Below are positions 9,115-17,363 of a stretch of 64,000 nt of DNA, piece after piece. A program made the translations under genes and the position numbers. Source of the stretch: Paenibacillus sp. MAHUQ-63 (GTDB lineage: Bacteria > Bacillota > Bacilli > Paenibacillales > NBRC-103111); contig NZ_JARADB010000001.1 of NCBI RefSeq assembly GCF_028765165.1, positions 806,001 to 870,000 on the forward strand. The letters run 5' to 3'. Position 1 is the stretch's first letter, and each line of letters starts with the position of its first letter. The notes below the pieces were generated by a model. The model did no database searches. It saw only the letters and a list, made by a program, of their open reading frames with translations, and was not told where the DNA came from.

Positions 9115-9906
9115 ATGCGCACGTTCCCTCCTGTCAGATCCAAAGCGGCCTCCCTGCTTATCTATGTCCTAGTTGCCATTACTAGTTTCATATGGACGGT
9201 CATTCTGGGGGCGCCGCCTAAGAACCCGGCACCTGCGCTGCCGGTATCCGAATACAGCGTTCACCAGGCGAGCAACGGCGTGACGCTTCACAGCATCCGG
9301 ACATTGCCGCAGAACATCGGGCTGCGAGCGATCGCATCCAACGTCACGGACACGCTTGAGAACGGGATCAATGGCGGATTTTTCTGGCAGGGGTATCTGC
9401 TCAGCATCGCCGTGATGAATGACCGGCCTGTGAAGGGCCAGCCTGGCGATTACGGGTCCGGGTGGTACAACATCGACCGCAAACGCGGCACTTTGGTCTG
9501 GGATGAGAAGGCGCAAACCTTCACCGTTCAAGTCGCCCGGCATGCCGGTGAGCTGAAGGTGATGGACCGCGGGCATTACTGGGCGCAAGGGGGCGTAAGC
9601 ATGGGACTGGCCAATCCGGACGGATGGGCCGCACAGGCGGTGGCGGAAGAGATGCCGGTCATCGACGAGAAGCGGATGCGCTCCGGCATCGTGTATGATC
9701 GGAACAACAACGTCTATCTCGTTGTCGCTCCGACGCCGTGCACCGGCGAGCAATTCCGCACTGCCGTGCAGGAGCAGGTGGGGGACGGACAGCTGGTGGA
9801 CGGGCTGTTCCTGGACGGCGACGGTTCTTCCCAGCTCAAGGTCGCGGACGATCTGCTGCCCGGTGATCACCGCGAGGTGTACCAGATGATTGCGCTCCTG
9901 AAGTGA
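9115..9906 (+). CDS. Membrane-anchored phosphodiester glycosidase-domain protein (NAGPA/DUF2233 family)
   Basis: 263 residues from the ATG at 9115 after AATAGGAGTG. One N-terminal hydrophobic segment (about 12-31, LLIYVLVAITSFIWTVIL) acts as an anchor or uncleaved signal; the rest would face the outside. The domain shows the family hallmarks NGINGGFFW (near 80) and DGDGSSQL (near 240). Family knowledge: relatives of the human uncovering enzyme NAGPA hydrolyse sugar-phosphodiester linkages, and bacterial members act on cell-wall or exopolysaccharide decorations. The substrate here is not evident. Stands alone between two terminators. Confidence 0.82.
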   Translation: MRTFPPVRSKAASLLIYVLVAITSFIWTVILGAPPKNPAPALPVSEYSVHQASNGVTLHSIRTLPQNIGLRAIASNVTDTLENGINGGFFWQGYLLSIAVMNDRPVKGQPGDYGSGWYNIDRKRGTLVWDEKAQTFTVQVARHAGELKVMDRGHYWAQGGVSMGLANPDGWAAQAVAEEMPVIDEKRMRSGIVYDRNNNVYLVVAPTPCTGEQFRTAVQEQVGDGQLVDGLFLDGDGSSQLKVADDLLPGDHREVYQMIALLK

Positions 9907-9923
9907 CGCCGGCACAGCAAAAA

Positions 9924-9954
9924 GAGGAATTCCCGCTGCAAGCGGAAATTCCTC
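9924..9954. terminator. Bidirectional terminator between convergent genes
   Basis: GAGGAATT and AATTCCTC arms with an inner CCGCT/AGCGG stem, flanked by A tracts on the left and located between the stops of the glycosidase-domain gene and the aldo/keto reductase gene. Confidence 0.75.
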
Positions 9955-9965
9955 CGAAGCCATCC

Positions 9966-10796
9966 TCAGAACGGTACGTTGTCCGGGTCCGCGCCAAGGC
10001 GTTTGTTCTGATTCAACGTATCGATAAGCGCCATATCCTCGGAACTTAACTCAAAATCGAAAATATTCGCATTGTCGCGAATCCTCTGCTCGGTCACCGA
10101 TTTCGGAATCGTGACGACACCGTTCTGGATGTCCCAACGCAGCACGATTTGGGCCGGCGATTTGCCGTGCTTGGCTGCCAGCTGCGACAGCACCGGCTGA
10201 TCGAGATTGCCCTGCATAAGCGGGCTCCAGGCTTCCAGCTGAATATGGTTCTCGCGGGTGAAAGCGAGCAGCTCTTTCTGAGCGAGCAGAGGATGGTACT
10301 CGACTTGGTTCACCGCCGGCACTACGCCTGTATCTTCTATAATTTGCTGCAGATGATGAATTTGAAAATTGCTGACCCCAATAGCGCGCACGTGGCCTTC
10401 CTTATACAGGTGAACGAGCGCTTTCCATGTTTCTCTATATGTCGCCGGTTTCGCCCAGTGAACCAAATACAAATCGATCGTTTCCAGCCCCAGACGCTTG
10501 CGGCTTGCTTCGAACGCCTGCAAGGTGGACTCATAACCCTGATCCGAGTTCCACACCTTCGTCGTCACGAAAATGTCCTCGCGCGGCACGCCGCTTTCGC
10601 GCAGACCTTGACCGACGCCTTCTTCATTCCCGTAGATGGCCGCCGTATCGATGCTGCGATAGCCTAGCTGCAGGGCCGTCCGGACAGCGCCGATCACTTC
10701 TTGCCCTTCTTTGGTTTTCCAAACGCCCAATCCCAGCCATGGCATGTGCACGCCGTTATTCAAAGTAACTCCTTGTGTGAATGCACCTGTCGTCAT
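9966..10796 (-). CDS. Aldo/keto reductase (AKR5-like, YvgN type)
   Basis: 276-residue cytoplasmic NADPH-dependent oxidoreductase of the AKR superfamily. The catalytic tetrad is readable: Asp and Tyr in SIDTAAIYGNEEGVG, Lys in VTTKVWNS, His in LYLVHWAKP. The NADP-binding C-terminal half carries IPKSVTEQRIRDN. The ATG at 10796 follows GGAGGTAGATTAGG. Closest in style to YvgN/2,5-diketo-gluconate reductases that reduce methylglyoxal and other aldehydes; the physiological substrate is unknown. Monocistronic, separated from pncB by about 80 bp. Confidence 0.93.
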   Translation of the reverse strand: MTTGAFTQGVTLNNGVHMPWLGLGVWKTKEGQEVIGAVRTALQLGYRSIDTAAIYGNEEGVGQGLRESGVPREDIFVTTKVWNSDQGYESTLQAFEASRKRLGLETIDLYLVHWAKPATYRETWKALVHLYKEGHVRAIGVSNFQIHHLQQIIEDTGVVPAVNQVEYHPLLAQKELLAFTRENHIQLEAWSPLMQGNLDQPVLSQLAAKHGKSPAQIVLRWDIQNGVVTIPKSVTEQRIRDNANIFDFELSSEDMALIDTLNQNKRLGADPDNVPF

Positions 10797-10878
10797 CCTA
10801 ATCTACCTCCATTTTCGTATGAATCGTGTAAGAGATACATAGCTGCATACTTAACTATCATACCACCGGAGACAGGGA

Positions 10879-12324
10879 TTACATAATCGTGTGCGCATGA
10901 ACCAAATTCATTTTCAGCTCCCACAGCTCGGCGCTCAAATTCACACGGTAACCTTCCGGATTGAGCTTCCGGAGGTATTGCGGCCAGAACGTTCCGATCT
11001 GCTCCGTATGGTAGGCGCGAATCTCATCCAGCGCCGGCAGCTCGTACACAAGCTCGCCTCCGGCGAAAATCGAGCGCAGCAGGGGAATGGCCTCATAATC
11101 CTCAATATACTTGTAGATGTACGTGTGGGTAGGATCGAACAGCTTGATCCGCGCGCCGCGGCGAATATCCGTTTCGTGCTCCAAAGCGAGGTAGTCCGCT
11201 TCGGCTTTGCCGGTTTGCTTGTTCACAATCCGGTACAATTCCTTAAAACCGGGCGTGGTCACTTTCTCCGGGTTGCCCGAAATCTTGATGACGGGCAGGA
11301 ACTCGCCGTCTTTCTCCCGGGCGACCAGCTTATAAACGCCGCCGAGCGCAGGCTGGTCGGCGGCCGTAATGAGCTGGGTGCCGACGCCCCAGACGGTAAT
11401 CTTGGCGTCTTGAGCCTTCAAGCCCTCGATGATGTTCTCATCGAGATCGTTCGATGCCACGATCGCCACATCGGGGAAGCCCGCCTCATCGAGCATCCGC
11501 CTGGCCTGCTGCGATAAATACGCCAAATCGCCGCTGTCGAGGCGAATGGCGTTCATTCGCTTGCCCTGCTGGCGGAGCAGCTGCGCGATCTTGATCGCGT
11601 TCGGCACGCCGCTGCGCAGCGTGTCGTACGTATCCACGAGCAGCGTCACCTGTTCCGGCAGCGCCTCGGCATAAGCACGGAAGGCTTCCTCTTCCGTGTC
11701 GTGCGCCTGCACCCAGGCATGCGCGTGGGTGCCCTTGGCCGGGATGCCGAACAGCATCCCGGCCCGCAAGTTCGAAGTCGCATGGAAGCCCGCGATGTAA
11801 GCCGCTCTTGCGCCCCAGATCGCGGCGTCCGCCTCTTGGGCGCGTCTCGTGCCGAACTCCAGCAGCACGTCGTTCGGGGCGACCTGCTTGATGCGCGACG
11901 CTTTCGTCGCGATGAGGGTCTGGTAGTTCACGAAGTTGAGAATCGCCGTCTCCACAAGCTGCGCTTCGAAGATGGTCGCCACGACGCGCACGATCGGCTC
12001 GTTCGGGAAGATGAGCGTCCCTTCGGGTACGGCCTGCAGGTCGCCTCTGAACTTGAAGTCGCGCAGCGCTTCAAGGAAATCTTCGCGATACTGTTCCTCC
12101 TGCTCCCGCAGATAGGCGATCTCGTCATCGCCGAAGCGCAAATTCTGAATGTAGCGGACGAGCCGCTCCAAGCCGGCGAACACCGCATACCCGCCGCCGA
12201 ACGGCAGCTTGCGGAAATACACCTCAAAGACCGCCCGATTCCGGTGAGTGCCCTGCAGCCAATGCGCGTACATCATGTTAATTTGATATTTATCCGTATG
12301 AAGCGTCAAATTGTCATAGTTCAT
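10879..12324 (-). CDS. pncB: Nicotinate phosphoribosyltransferase
   Basis: About 481 residues. Converts nicotinate, PRPP and ATP to nicotinate mononucleotide, the committing step of the Preiss-Handler salvage route. Family motifs include TDKYQINMMYAHW at the N-terminus, HATSNLRAGMLFGIPAKGTH around 190-210 and LDSGDLAYLSQQAR. The ATG at 12324 follows AAGGGGACTGAA at good spacing; an alternative ATG at 12339 overlaps the nadE stop as ATGA and cannot be excluded. Last gene of the salvage cluster read leftwards, so nadE and pncB are translationally close-coupled. Confidence 0.95.
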   Translation of the reverse strand: MNYDNLTLHTDKYQINMMYAHWLQGTHRNRAVFEVYFRKLPFGGGYAVFAGLERLVRYIQNLRFGDDEIAYLREQEEQYREDFLEALRDFKFRGDLQAVPEGTLIFPNEPIVRVVATIFEAQLVETAILNFVNYQTLIATKASRIKQVAPNDVLLEFGTRRAQEADAAIWGARAAYIAGFHATSNLRAGMLFGIPAKGTHAHAWVQAHDTEEEAFRAYAEALPEQVTLLVDTYDTLRSGVPNAIKIAQLLRQQGKRMNAIRLDSGDLAYLSQQARRMLDEAGFPDVAIVASNDLDENIIEGLKAQDAKITVWGVGTQLITAADQPALGGVYKLVAREKDGEFLPVIKISGNPEKVTTPGFKELYRIVNKQTGKAEADYLALEHETDIRRGARIKLFDPTHTYIYKYIEDYEAIPLLRSIFAGGELVYELPALDEIRAYHTEQIGTFWPQYLRKLNPEGYRVNLSAELWELKMNLVHAHTIM

Positions 12325-12335
12325 TTCAGTCCCCT

Positions 12336-13178
12336 TCATTCCCCGTCACCCTTCCACCATGTGTCATAGCATGTTACCGGTCCTCTTCGTTTGTGCTCCG
12401 TCATCCCATAGCGCTCCTCGATCTTCCGTACGGCGTCAGCAGGGAGGGGGCGTCCTTCCAAATAATCGTCCAGCTGCTCATACGTAAGCCCAAGCGCTTC
12501 TTCGTCCGGAAGACCCGGCTTCATATCTTCCAGGTCGGCCGTCGGTTTCTTCAAATACAGATGCTCCGGGCAGCCCAGCTCCTTCAGGATTTGCCGGCCT
12601 TGCCGTTTATCCAGGCCGAAGATCGGTGCGACATCGCAAGCGCCGTCGCCATGCTTCGTGTAGAAACCGGTAATCGCCTCAGCGGCATGATCCGTCCCCA
12701 GCACGAGCAGTCCGTAATGCGCCGCCAAGTCGTACTGCACTTTCATGCGCTCACGCGCCTTCACGTTCCCTTTATGGAAATCGCCTAACGTCTCGCCGGT
12801 CGCTTCCGCGAATTGCTGAACGGATGCATCCACAGCAGGCTTGATGTTCACCGTAACGACGGAGCTCGGCCCGATGAACCGAATCGCCGCCTGCGCGTCC
12901 GCCTCATCCTGCTGCACGCCGTAGGGCAGCCTCACCGCCATGAACCGGTATGCGTCCTTGCCGCTCTCGGCGTTCAGCTCGTCGACGGCCAGCTGAGCCA
13001 GCTTGCCCGTTAACGTCGAGTCCTGACCGCCCGACATGCCCAGCACATAGCCTTTGGCTCCGGTGTACCGAAGATAGTCTTTCAGAAACTGCACACGCCG
13101 CCGGATCTCGCCTGCCGGGTTGATGGCCGGCTGTACGTGCAGTGCCGCTTGTATTTCGCGTTGTTGTGCCTGTGACAT
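12336..13178 (-). CDS. nadE: NAD synthetase, ammonia-dependent
   Basis: 280 residues, matching the short ammonia-dependent NadE of B. subtilis. It forms NAD from nicotinate adenine dinucleotide, ATP and ammonia. The PP-loop SGGQDSTL (about 48-55) binds [24 protein letters not shown] and the C-terminal MTEHKRRGP are family hallmarks. The ATG at 13178 follows AAGGAGATG; the open frame extends upstream to 13229 but without a ribosome-binding site. Its stop overlaps the pncB start region. Lies between pncA and pncB. Confidence 0.96.
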   Translation of the reverse strand: MSQAQQREIQAALHVQPAINPAGEIRRRVQFLKDYLRYTGAKGYVLGMSGGQDSTLTGKLAQLAVDELNAESGKDAYRFMAVRLPYGVQQDEADAQAAIRFIGPSSVVTVNIKPAVDASVQQFAEATGETLGDFHKGNVKARERMKVQYDLAAHYGLLVLGTDHAAEAITGFYTKHGDGACDVAPIFGLDKRQGRQILKELGCPEHLYLKKPTADLEDMKPGLPDEEALGLTYEQLDDYLEGRPLPADAVRKIEERYGMTEHKRRGPVTCYDTWWKGDGE

Positions 13179-13243
13179 AAGAAACATCTCCTTGGAATTG
13201 GATTGGATGATTCTAGCATTCCTGTTCATACCGCCGTTTCATA

Positions 13244-13786
13244 CTACCAGCCGCGAACAACTTTGGCCCCCAGCGTACCTGTATAATGCTGCAGCGCCCA
13301 TACATGGCCTTGCTCGTTGAAGCTGGCGACCGCATCCTCATGCACGACGATGTCGAAGCCTCTGTTGTAAGCATCCACCGCGGTGTGCAGCACACAAATG
13401 TCCGTGCATACGCCGATCAAGTGCAGCTCCCGGATGCCTCTGGCCCGCAGCTTCACCTCCAGATCGGTCCCGCAGAACGCGCTGTATCGCGTTTTGTCCA
13501 TCCAGTAAATCTCGTCTGCATGCCGTTCATGCACCTCTTTCAGCTTGCCGTACAGCTCGCGTCCCGCCGTGCCGCGAATATTGTGCGGCGGGAACAGCTT
13601 CGTCTCCGGATGATAGGGGTCGTCTTCATCATGCAGATCCACCGCCATAACGACGAAATCATGCTCGGCGACGAACTTGGAGGTAATCTCACATACCCGG
13701 TTCTCGATGTCGATAGCCGGCTCTCCGCAGGGGAGTTTCCCTTCAACGAAATCAAACGTGTAATCAATGACAATCAGTGCTCGCAT
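13244..13786 (-). CDS. pncA: Nicotinamidase (isochorismatase family)
   Basis: 180 residues. Hydrolyses nicotinamide to nicotinate, feeding PncB. The catalytic triad is readable: Asp8 in VIDYTFDF, Lys in MDKTRYSAF (about 97) and Cys in TDICVLHTA (about 131); the metal ligands lie in AVDLHDEDDPYHP and PPHN. Candidate NrtR operator at 13827-13839, 41 bp upstream of the start. Follows the Nudix regulator gene by 69 bp and precedes nadE by 66 bp, on the same strand. Confidence 0.94.
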   Translation of the reverse strand: MRALIVIDYTFDFVEGKLPCGEPAIDIENRVCEITSKFVAEHDFVVMAVDLHDEDDPYHPETKLFPPHNIRGTAGRELYGKLKEVHERHADEIYWMDKTRYSAFCGTDLEVKLRARGIRELHLIGVCTDICVLHTAVDAYNRGFDIVVHEDAVASFNEQGHVWALQHYTGTLGAKVVRGW

Positions 13787-13826
13787 CTAGCAACACTCCT
13801 TATTAAGTACTATTAATATTATTATT

Positions 13827-13839
13827 TTGACAATATCAA
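13827..13839. promoter_or_regulatory. Candidate operator of the Nudix-type regulator, upstream of pncA
   Basis: TTGACAATATCAA differs by one base from the perfect 6-1-6 palindrome TTGATATTATCAA found upstream of the Nudix regulator gene (read on the opposite strand). Position just upstream of pncA and the shared sequence suggest a common repressor site for the niacin-salvage genes. Inference from two sites only. Confidence 0.45.
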
Positions 13840-13855
13840 TCCCTAAAAGAGAGGC

Positions 13856-14632
13856 CTAGCTGTAGATGGACAGCTGAGGCACATAATCCGTGAACCGGTA
13901 TAACTGGGCAGCGCGTTGGGAGTATTGGTTGGACATTTTCCCATGGCCATTCCTATCCAGCACTTCCTCGATGATCCCTTTGCGGCTCTGCGTGGACGTA
14001 ATTTTGCGGATGAAATTGCGCTCATTGAACGACGGAACAACGGTCTGAATCACTTGATACAGCTCGGAAATCGTGAATTCCTCCGACAGAAACTCCTTGG
14101 CGATCGTCGTCGTCAGCATCTTCTGCCGAACCCGCTCCAGCGCATCCCGGAGGATGGTCTCATGATCGAACGCGAGATCCATCGCGAGCGCTTCCTCCAC
14201 CGGGAACAGCCGCACATCCGCGGCGTCATCCGCTGCCTGGCGCTTCTCCAGGAAACGTTCATGCACTAGAGCGAAGTAGGCATGCGAGATGATCCATCCC
14301 CGAGGATCACGGCCCGGCGTGCTGTACACGTTGAAATATTCGAGGTGGACGTCGGAGACGCCCGTCTCCTCGGTCAATTCGCGGCGCGCGCTTTCGTGTA
14401 TCGTTTCCGTTTCGGCCGAGAATCCGCCCGGCAGCGCCCACTGGCCTTCGAACGGCCATTGCTTGCGCTGAATCAGCAGTACCTGCAGCTCCCGCAGCGG
14501 GAGCGACTTCTTCACAGAGCCTTTGCCCTCCGAAGTAATGGTGAATATGACAATGTCCGCAGGCGCACCGTCCGGCGTGCGATATTTGCTTGCTCGATAA
14601 TTGCTTTCGTTCTCTGTGTTCAAGGTACTCAC
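13856..14632 (-). CDS. Nudix-domain transcriptional regulator, NrtR-like
   Basis: 258 residues: an N-terminal Nudix domain (about 20-160) fused to a C-terminal winged-helix region (about 170-240, with FTISELYQVIQTV and RKITSTQSRKGIIEE). The Nudix box is complete, running from GGFSAETETIHESARRELT through EETG, so hydrolytic activity may be retained. Architecture and location at the head of pncA-nadE-pncB fit NrtR, known to repress NAD-metabolism genes and to sense ADP-ribose through its Nudix domain. A plain Nudix hydrolase is the alternative. A palindrome at 14649-14661 just upstream suggests autoregulation. Confidence 0.8.
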   Translation of the reverse strand: MSTLNTENESNYRASKYRTPDGAPADIVIFTITSEGKGSVKKSLPLRELQVLLIQRKQWPFEGQWALPGGFSAETETIHESARRELTEETGVSDVHLEYFNVYSTPGRDPRGWIISHAYFALVHERFLEKRQAADDAADVRLFPVEEALAMDLAFDHETILRDALERVRQKMLTTTIAKEFLSEEFTISELYQVIQTVVPSFNERNFIRKITSTQSRKGIIEEVLDRNGHGKMSNQYSQRAAQLYRFTDYVPQLSIYS

Positions 14633-14648
14633 CTGCTTGATTCGCTTC

Positions 14649-14661
14649 TTGATATTATCAA
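14649..14661. promoter_or_regulatory. Candidate operator of the Nudix-type regulator, autoregulatory
   Basis: TTGATATTATCAA is a perfect 6-1-6 palindrome, 17 bp upstream of the regulator start, with a further TTGATATT half-site right next to it (14664-14671). A one-mismatch copy precedes pncA. Confidence 0.5.
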
Positions 14662-14736
14662 TTTGATATTTTCATTATGACATAAATAAAATCCGTATGC
14701 AACAGCTTTTTTGCTTAAAACCTGAGCCTGGAGCGC

Positions 14737-16809
14737 CTATTTTTCTATCACAATCAAACAAGTGCTGTCCGGCAGCGCCACTTCGTTGCCATGATCATCC
14801 ATCAGCTTTACTTTGTCCCGCAGTGCTTCCGTATATCCTTCCTGGAGAAAATGGCGGCATTCTACAATACGGGCTTCCGCACCGAGCGTATGCTGAATGA
14901 AAGCGATGAATCCGCTCGGCGTGAAATAGCCGAACTGTTCCTGGACCTCATGCACATAGGCTTCTTCCCCCCACGTGTATGTATATAGAAATTCCATGGC
15001 ATCGTTCACTGGCATCGCCACTTCGTCGGGTCCGACGACCTCATAACGGATTGCCCGCCCCTCGAAGTCTTTGGCATACCGCTCCAAGACGGCCATAGCC
15101 CCAGGGTCCAGAAACCGGATTCTGCGCATTTGCTCCGCAGGCTCTGTCATGATCCCGTCCCGGATGACGATCCGCCCTCCCGGCGACAGCACCTCGAATG
15201 CGCTGCGAAGTGCGGCCGCAAGGGTCGCGTGGTTGAATTTCCGGCCCTCGTAGGGGATGTACGAATACAACTCGTGCAGAATCGAAGAGAAGATGACGGT
15301 ATCGATTGTCCCCGGCTCTACATATCGCTTAAGGTCCAGCGCATCGCCTTTCATGACGTCCCATTTGCGGCCCTCCAACTGCTTCTTGCGCAGAAGCGCC
15401 TCGATCACATTCGCCGAAATATCGATTCCGATTCCCTGCTTGTCAGGCAAATACTGCTCGATGAGATCGAGCATGACACCGCCGCCCGGCCCTATATCGA
15501 CGACCCTTTGCCCGACGACATAGTCCAGCATCAACTTCTTGTAATCCGCCGTCCGGTTCATCGTGGCCAAATATTCCTCCTCGTTATGGAAACGGTCATA
15601 GGCATCCCGGCGCAGTTCGAACAGATCGAACAGCAGAAGAACCGCCTTCTCGTAGAGCGGCGATTTCTCGGCTTCCACGCAAAATTCGATCAGCTTCTCC
15701 GCTGCCGGCGAGAATTCGAACGTCACGAACAGCGTGTCCGGTAGGGTCGCCATCCATTCCGCGCGATGCCGCAAATGCGCGTTATTCCGCTGAAGACGCC
15801 CTTGAAGGATGTCCTCCCACGACAGCTCGTCCACATATTTCTCAATCATTCGCTTCTTATAAACATTAACTTTCTTGCTTCCTTTGTAGTCATAATACAT
15901 CGTGTTCATTAGCGGCTCGAAGCTGATATGCCGGACATTCTCCCCAGGCGCGCATGCAAGCTGAACGAGCAGGAGAACCTTGACCATTTGCTCCAGTGAG
16001 AACTCCTGCAGGCCCGCTTCCACGTACCACAGCGTTGTCCCGTCGAGGTAACCGGCAAGTCCGTCCAGAAGGGCAGGAGCTTCCTCCTGCAGCTTCCGGA
16101 AGGCTGCTTCGAAGTTCTCGCCCTTCCGAATGCTGTTTCCGCGCAAGCGCGCAAGCCTTTCAGAGAACTCCGGCTCCTTGAGCCGTTCCTCCGATGCGAT
16201 GAGCGCGACCCATGTCTCGACTTGAGGGCCGACGGAAAGCCACAGCTCCTCGGATACCGCCGCAATGATGCAGCGATTGAGCGGAAGCAGCAATTCTCGC
16301 AGCTCCTCCTCGGAGAGATGACCGCTCTTCACAAGCTGTCTCAAAGGCTCGTGCTCTTGAACCGGGACCTCGCCCCGTATGGTTTGGCCGATGAGCCCGT
16401 GCGTGACGATCAACGTATGGATCACGGTGCTCTTGTCGCTGCTGAGATCGTCATGGAGCTTGTACAACTGTGCCGAGCCCAGATTATGTACATGGTAACC
16501 AATGCCTTGTTCCTGCCACCTGAGACGGTCTCTCAACGTTCCGCCTTTGGCGACCTCGGACCATATCAGCACTTCCTCCAACACTTCCTTCTTCCAGAAA
16601 GACAACGCCAGCCCGTCCAAAATGCGCAGCGTGCGCTCAACATAATCAAGAACAGGGTTCGCCTGAGCCAGCTCCCGAATCGACTGAATCCGCTCCAGAT
16701 TGACGATGCGTTCTTCCGCCGAAATCAGGTAGGTCAGCCATGGGTGCCCGCTGGCTGCGCCGGCGTCCCCTGTTCGATATTTGTGGATCAATTCCAATGA
16801 ACGGAGCAT
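14737..16809 (-). CDS. Large protein with a C-terminal class I methyltransferase domain
   Basis: 690 residues, cytoplasmic. The C-terminal part (about 430-690) is a SAM-dependent methyltransferase: motif I VVDIGPGGG near 443-451, acidic loop GIDIS, then DTVIFSSILHELYSY and SPGGRIVIRDG. The first 400 residues are mostly helical, with no recognised domain and no membrane segments; they could be a substrate-recognition or scaffold module. No cofactor-binding motif is seen there. It reads leftwards as a single gene, downstream of the SPW gene by about 50 bp. The substrate cannot be inferred. The ATG at 16809 is preceded by TAGGAGGATACAAATAG. Confidence 0.75.
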   Translation of the reverse strand: MLRSLELIHKYRTGDAGAASGHPWLTYLISAEERIVNLERIQSIRELAQANPVLDYVERTLRILDGLALSFWKKEVLEEVLIWSEVAKGGTLRDRLRWQEQGIGYHVHNLGSAQLYKLHDDLSSDKSTVIHTLIVTHGLIGQTIRGEVPVQEHEPLRQLVKSGHLSEEELRELLLPLNRCIIAAVSEELWLSVGPQVETWVALIASEERLKEPEFSERLARLRGNSIRKGENFEAAFRKLQEEAPALLDGLAGYLDGTTLWYVEAGLQEFSLEQMVKVLLLVQLACAPGENVRHISFEPLMNTMYYDYKGSKKVNVYKKRMIEKYVDELSWEDILQGRLQRNNAHLRHRAEWMATLPDTLFVTFEFSPAAEKLIEFCVEAEKSPLYEKAVLLLFDLFELRRDAYDRFHNEEEYLATMNRTADYKKLMLDYVVGQRVVDIGPGGGVMLDLIEQYLPDKQGIGIDISANVIEALLRKKQLEGRKWDVMKGDALDLKRYVEPGTIDTVIFSSILHELYSYIPYEGRKFNHATLAAALRSAFEVLSPGGRIVIRDGIMTEPAEQMRRIRFLDPGAMAVLERYAKDFEGRAIRYEVVGPDEVAMPVNDAMEFLYTYTWGEEAYVHEVQEQFGYFTPSGFIAFIQHTLGAEARIVECRHFLQEGYTEALRDKVKLMDDHGNEVALPDSTCLIVIEK

Positions 16810-16862
16810 GTCTATTTGTATCCTCCTATTAGTTCCTGGTCGTTTCCTTCCAGTATAAACGA

Positions 16863-17189
16863 TTATTGCTCATCGGCGTACAAGTTGGCGTAATTCACGA
16901 GAATGGTCATGAAGCCGAGGAACACAAAAGAGAAGTAAGCCATTAAACCGACATGAAACAAATTAGGAACGAGAATGAAGATGGCGCCAATGGCCAAACA
17001 GAGCCAATTCTGCCATACCCGCTTCCCCGACTTCCCTAATGCCAGCAGGGATCCTACGAACTGTAAGCTTCCAAGCAGCACACTGGCATAGAGCGCATTC
17101 GTTTGATCCGAGAATCCAAATACCCAGGGGCTAAGCACAAACCAGAGTCCCATGCACGCCGAAATCAAATTTTTCATATACATGGTCAT
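16863..17189 (-). CDS. SPW-repeat small membrane protein
   Basis: 108 residues from the ATG at 17189, which follows TAGGAGGTGGAAG; the frame stays open upstream to 17363 but without a ribosome-binding site and across a terminator. Four hydrophobic segments, in two pairs. The motif WFVLSPWVFGFSDQ near residues 15-28 is the signature of the SPW repeat family, small integral membrane proteins of unknown function. Not obviously linked to its neighbours. Confidence 0.82.
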   Translation of the reverse strand: MTMYMKNLISACMGLWFVLSPWVFGFSDQTNALYASVLLGSLQFVGSLLALGKSGKRVWQNWLCLAIGAIFILVPNLFHVGLMAYFSFVFLGFMTILVNYANLYADEQ

Positions 17190-17287
17190 CTTCCACCTCC
17201 TACAAGTTTTTGGCATCATCGTGAATCCGATATGGAAATTACGAGATATATTAGTATACGCAAGCGCTTTCAATAATGTGAACAGGA

Positions 17288-17331
17288 AAAGCCTCCGCCT
17301 CACCCAAATGTTTGGGCGAACCGAAGGCTTC
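17288..17331 (-). terminator. Terminator downstream of the chemoreceptor gene
   Basis: AAGCCT/AGGCTT arms enclosing CGCCCAAAC/GTTTGGGTG, placed 30 bases after the stop of the chemoreceptor read leftwards and ending in TTTTCC. Confidence 0.65.
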
Positions 17332-17363
17332 GTTGCTGTTTCTTGTTGGATTTGGCATTTCAT

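Noticed and set aside
13827..13839. Fur or PerR site
   Set aside because: Spacing and bases do not match the 7-1-7 Fur/PerR pattern; the shared palindrome near the Nudix gene explains it better.
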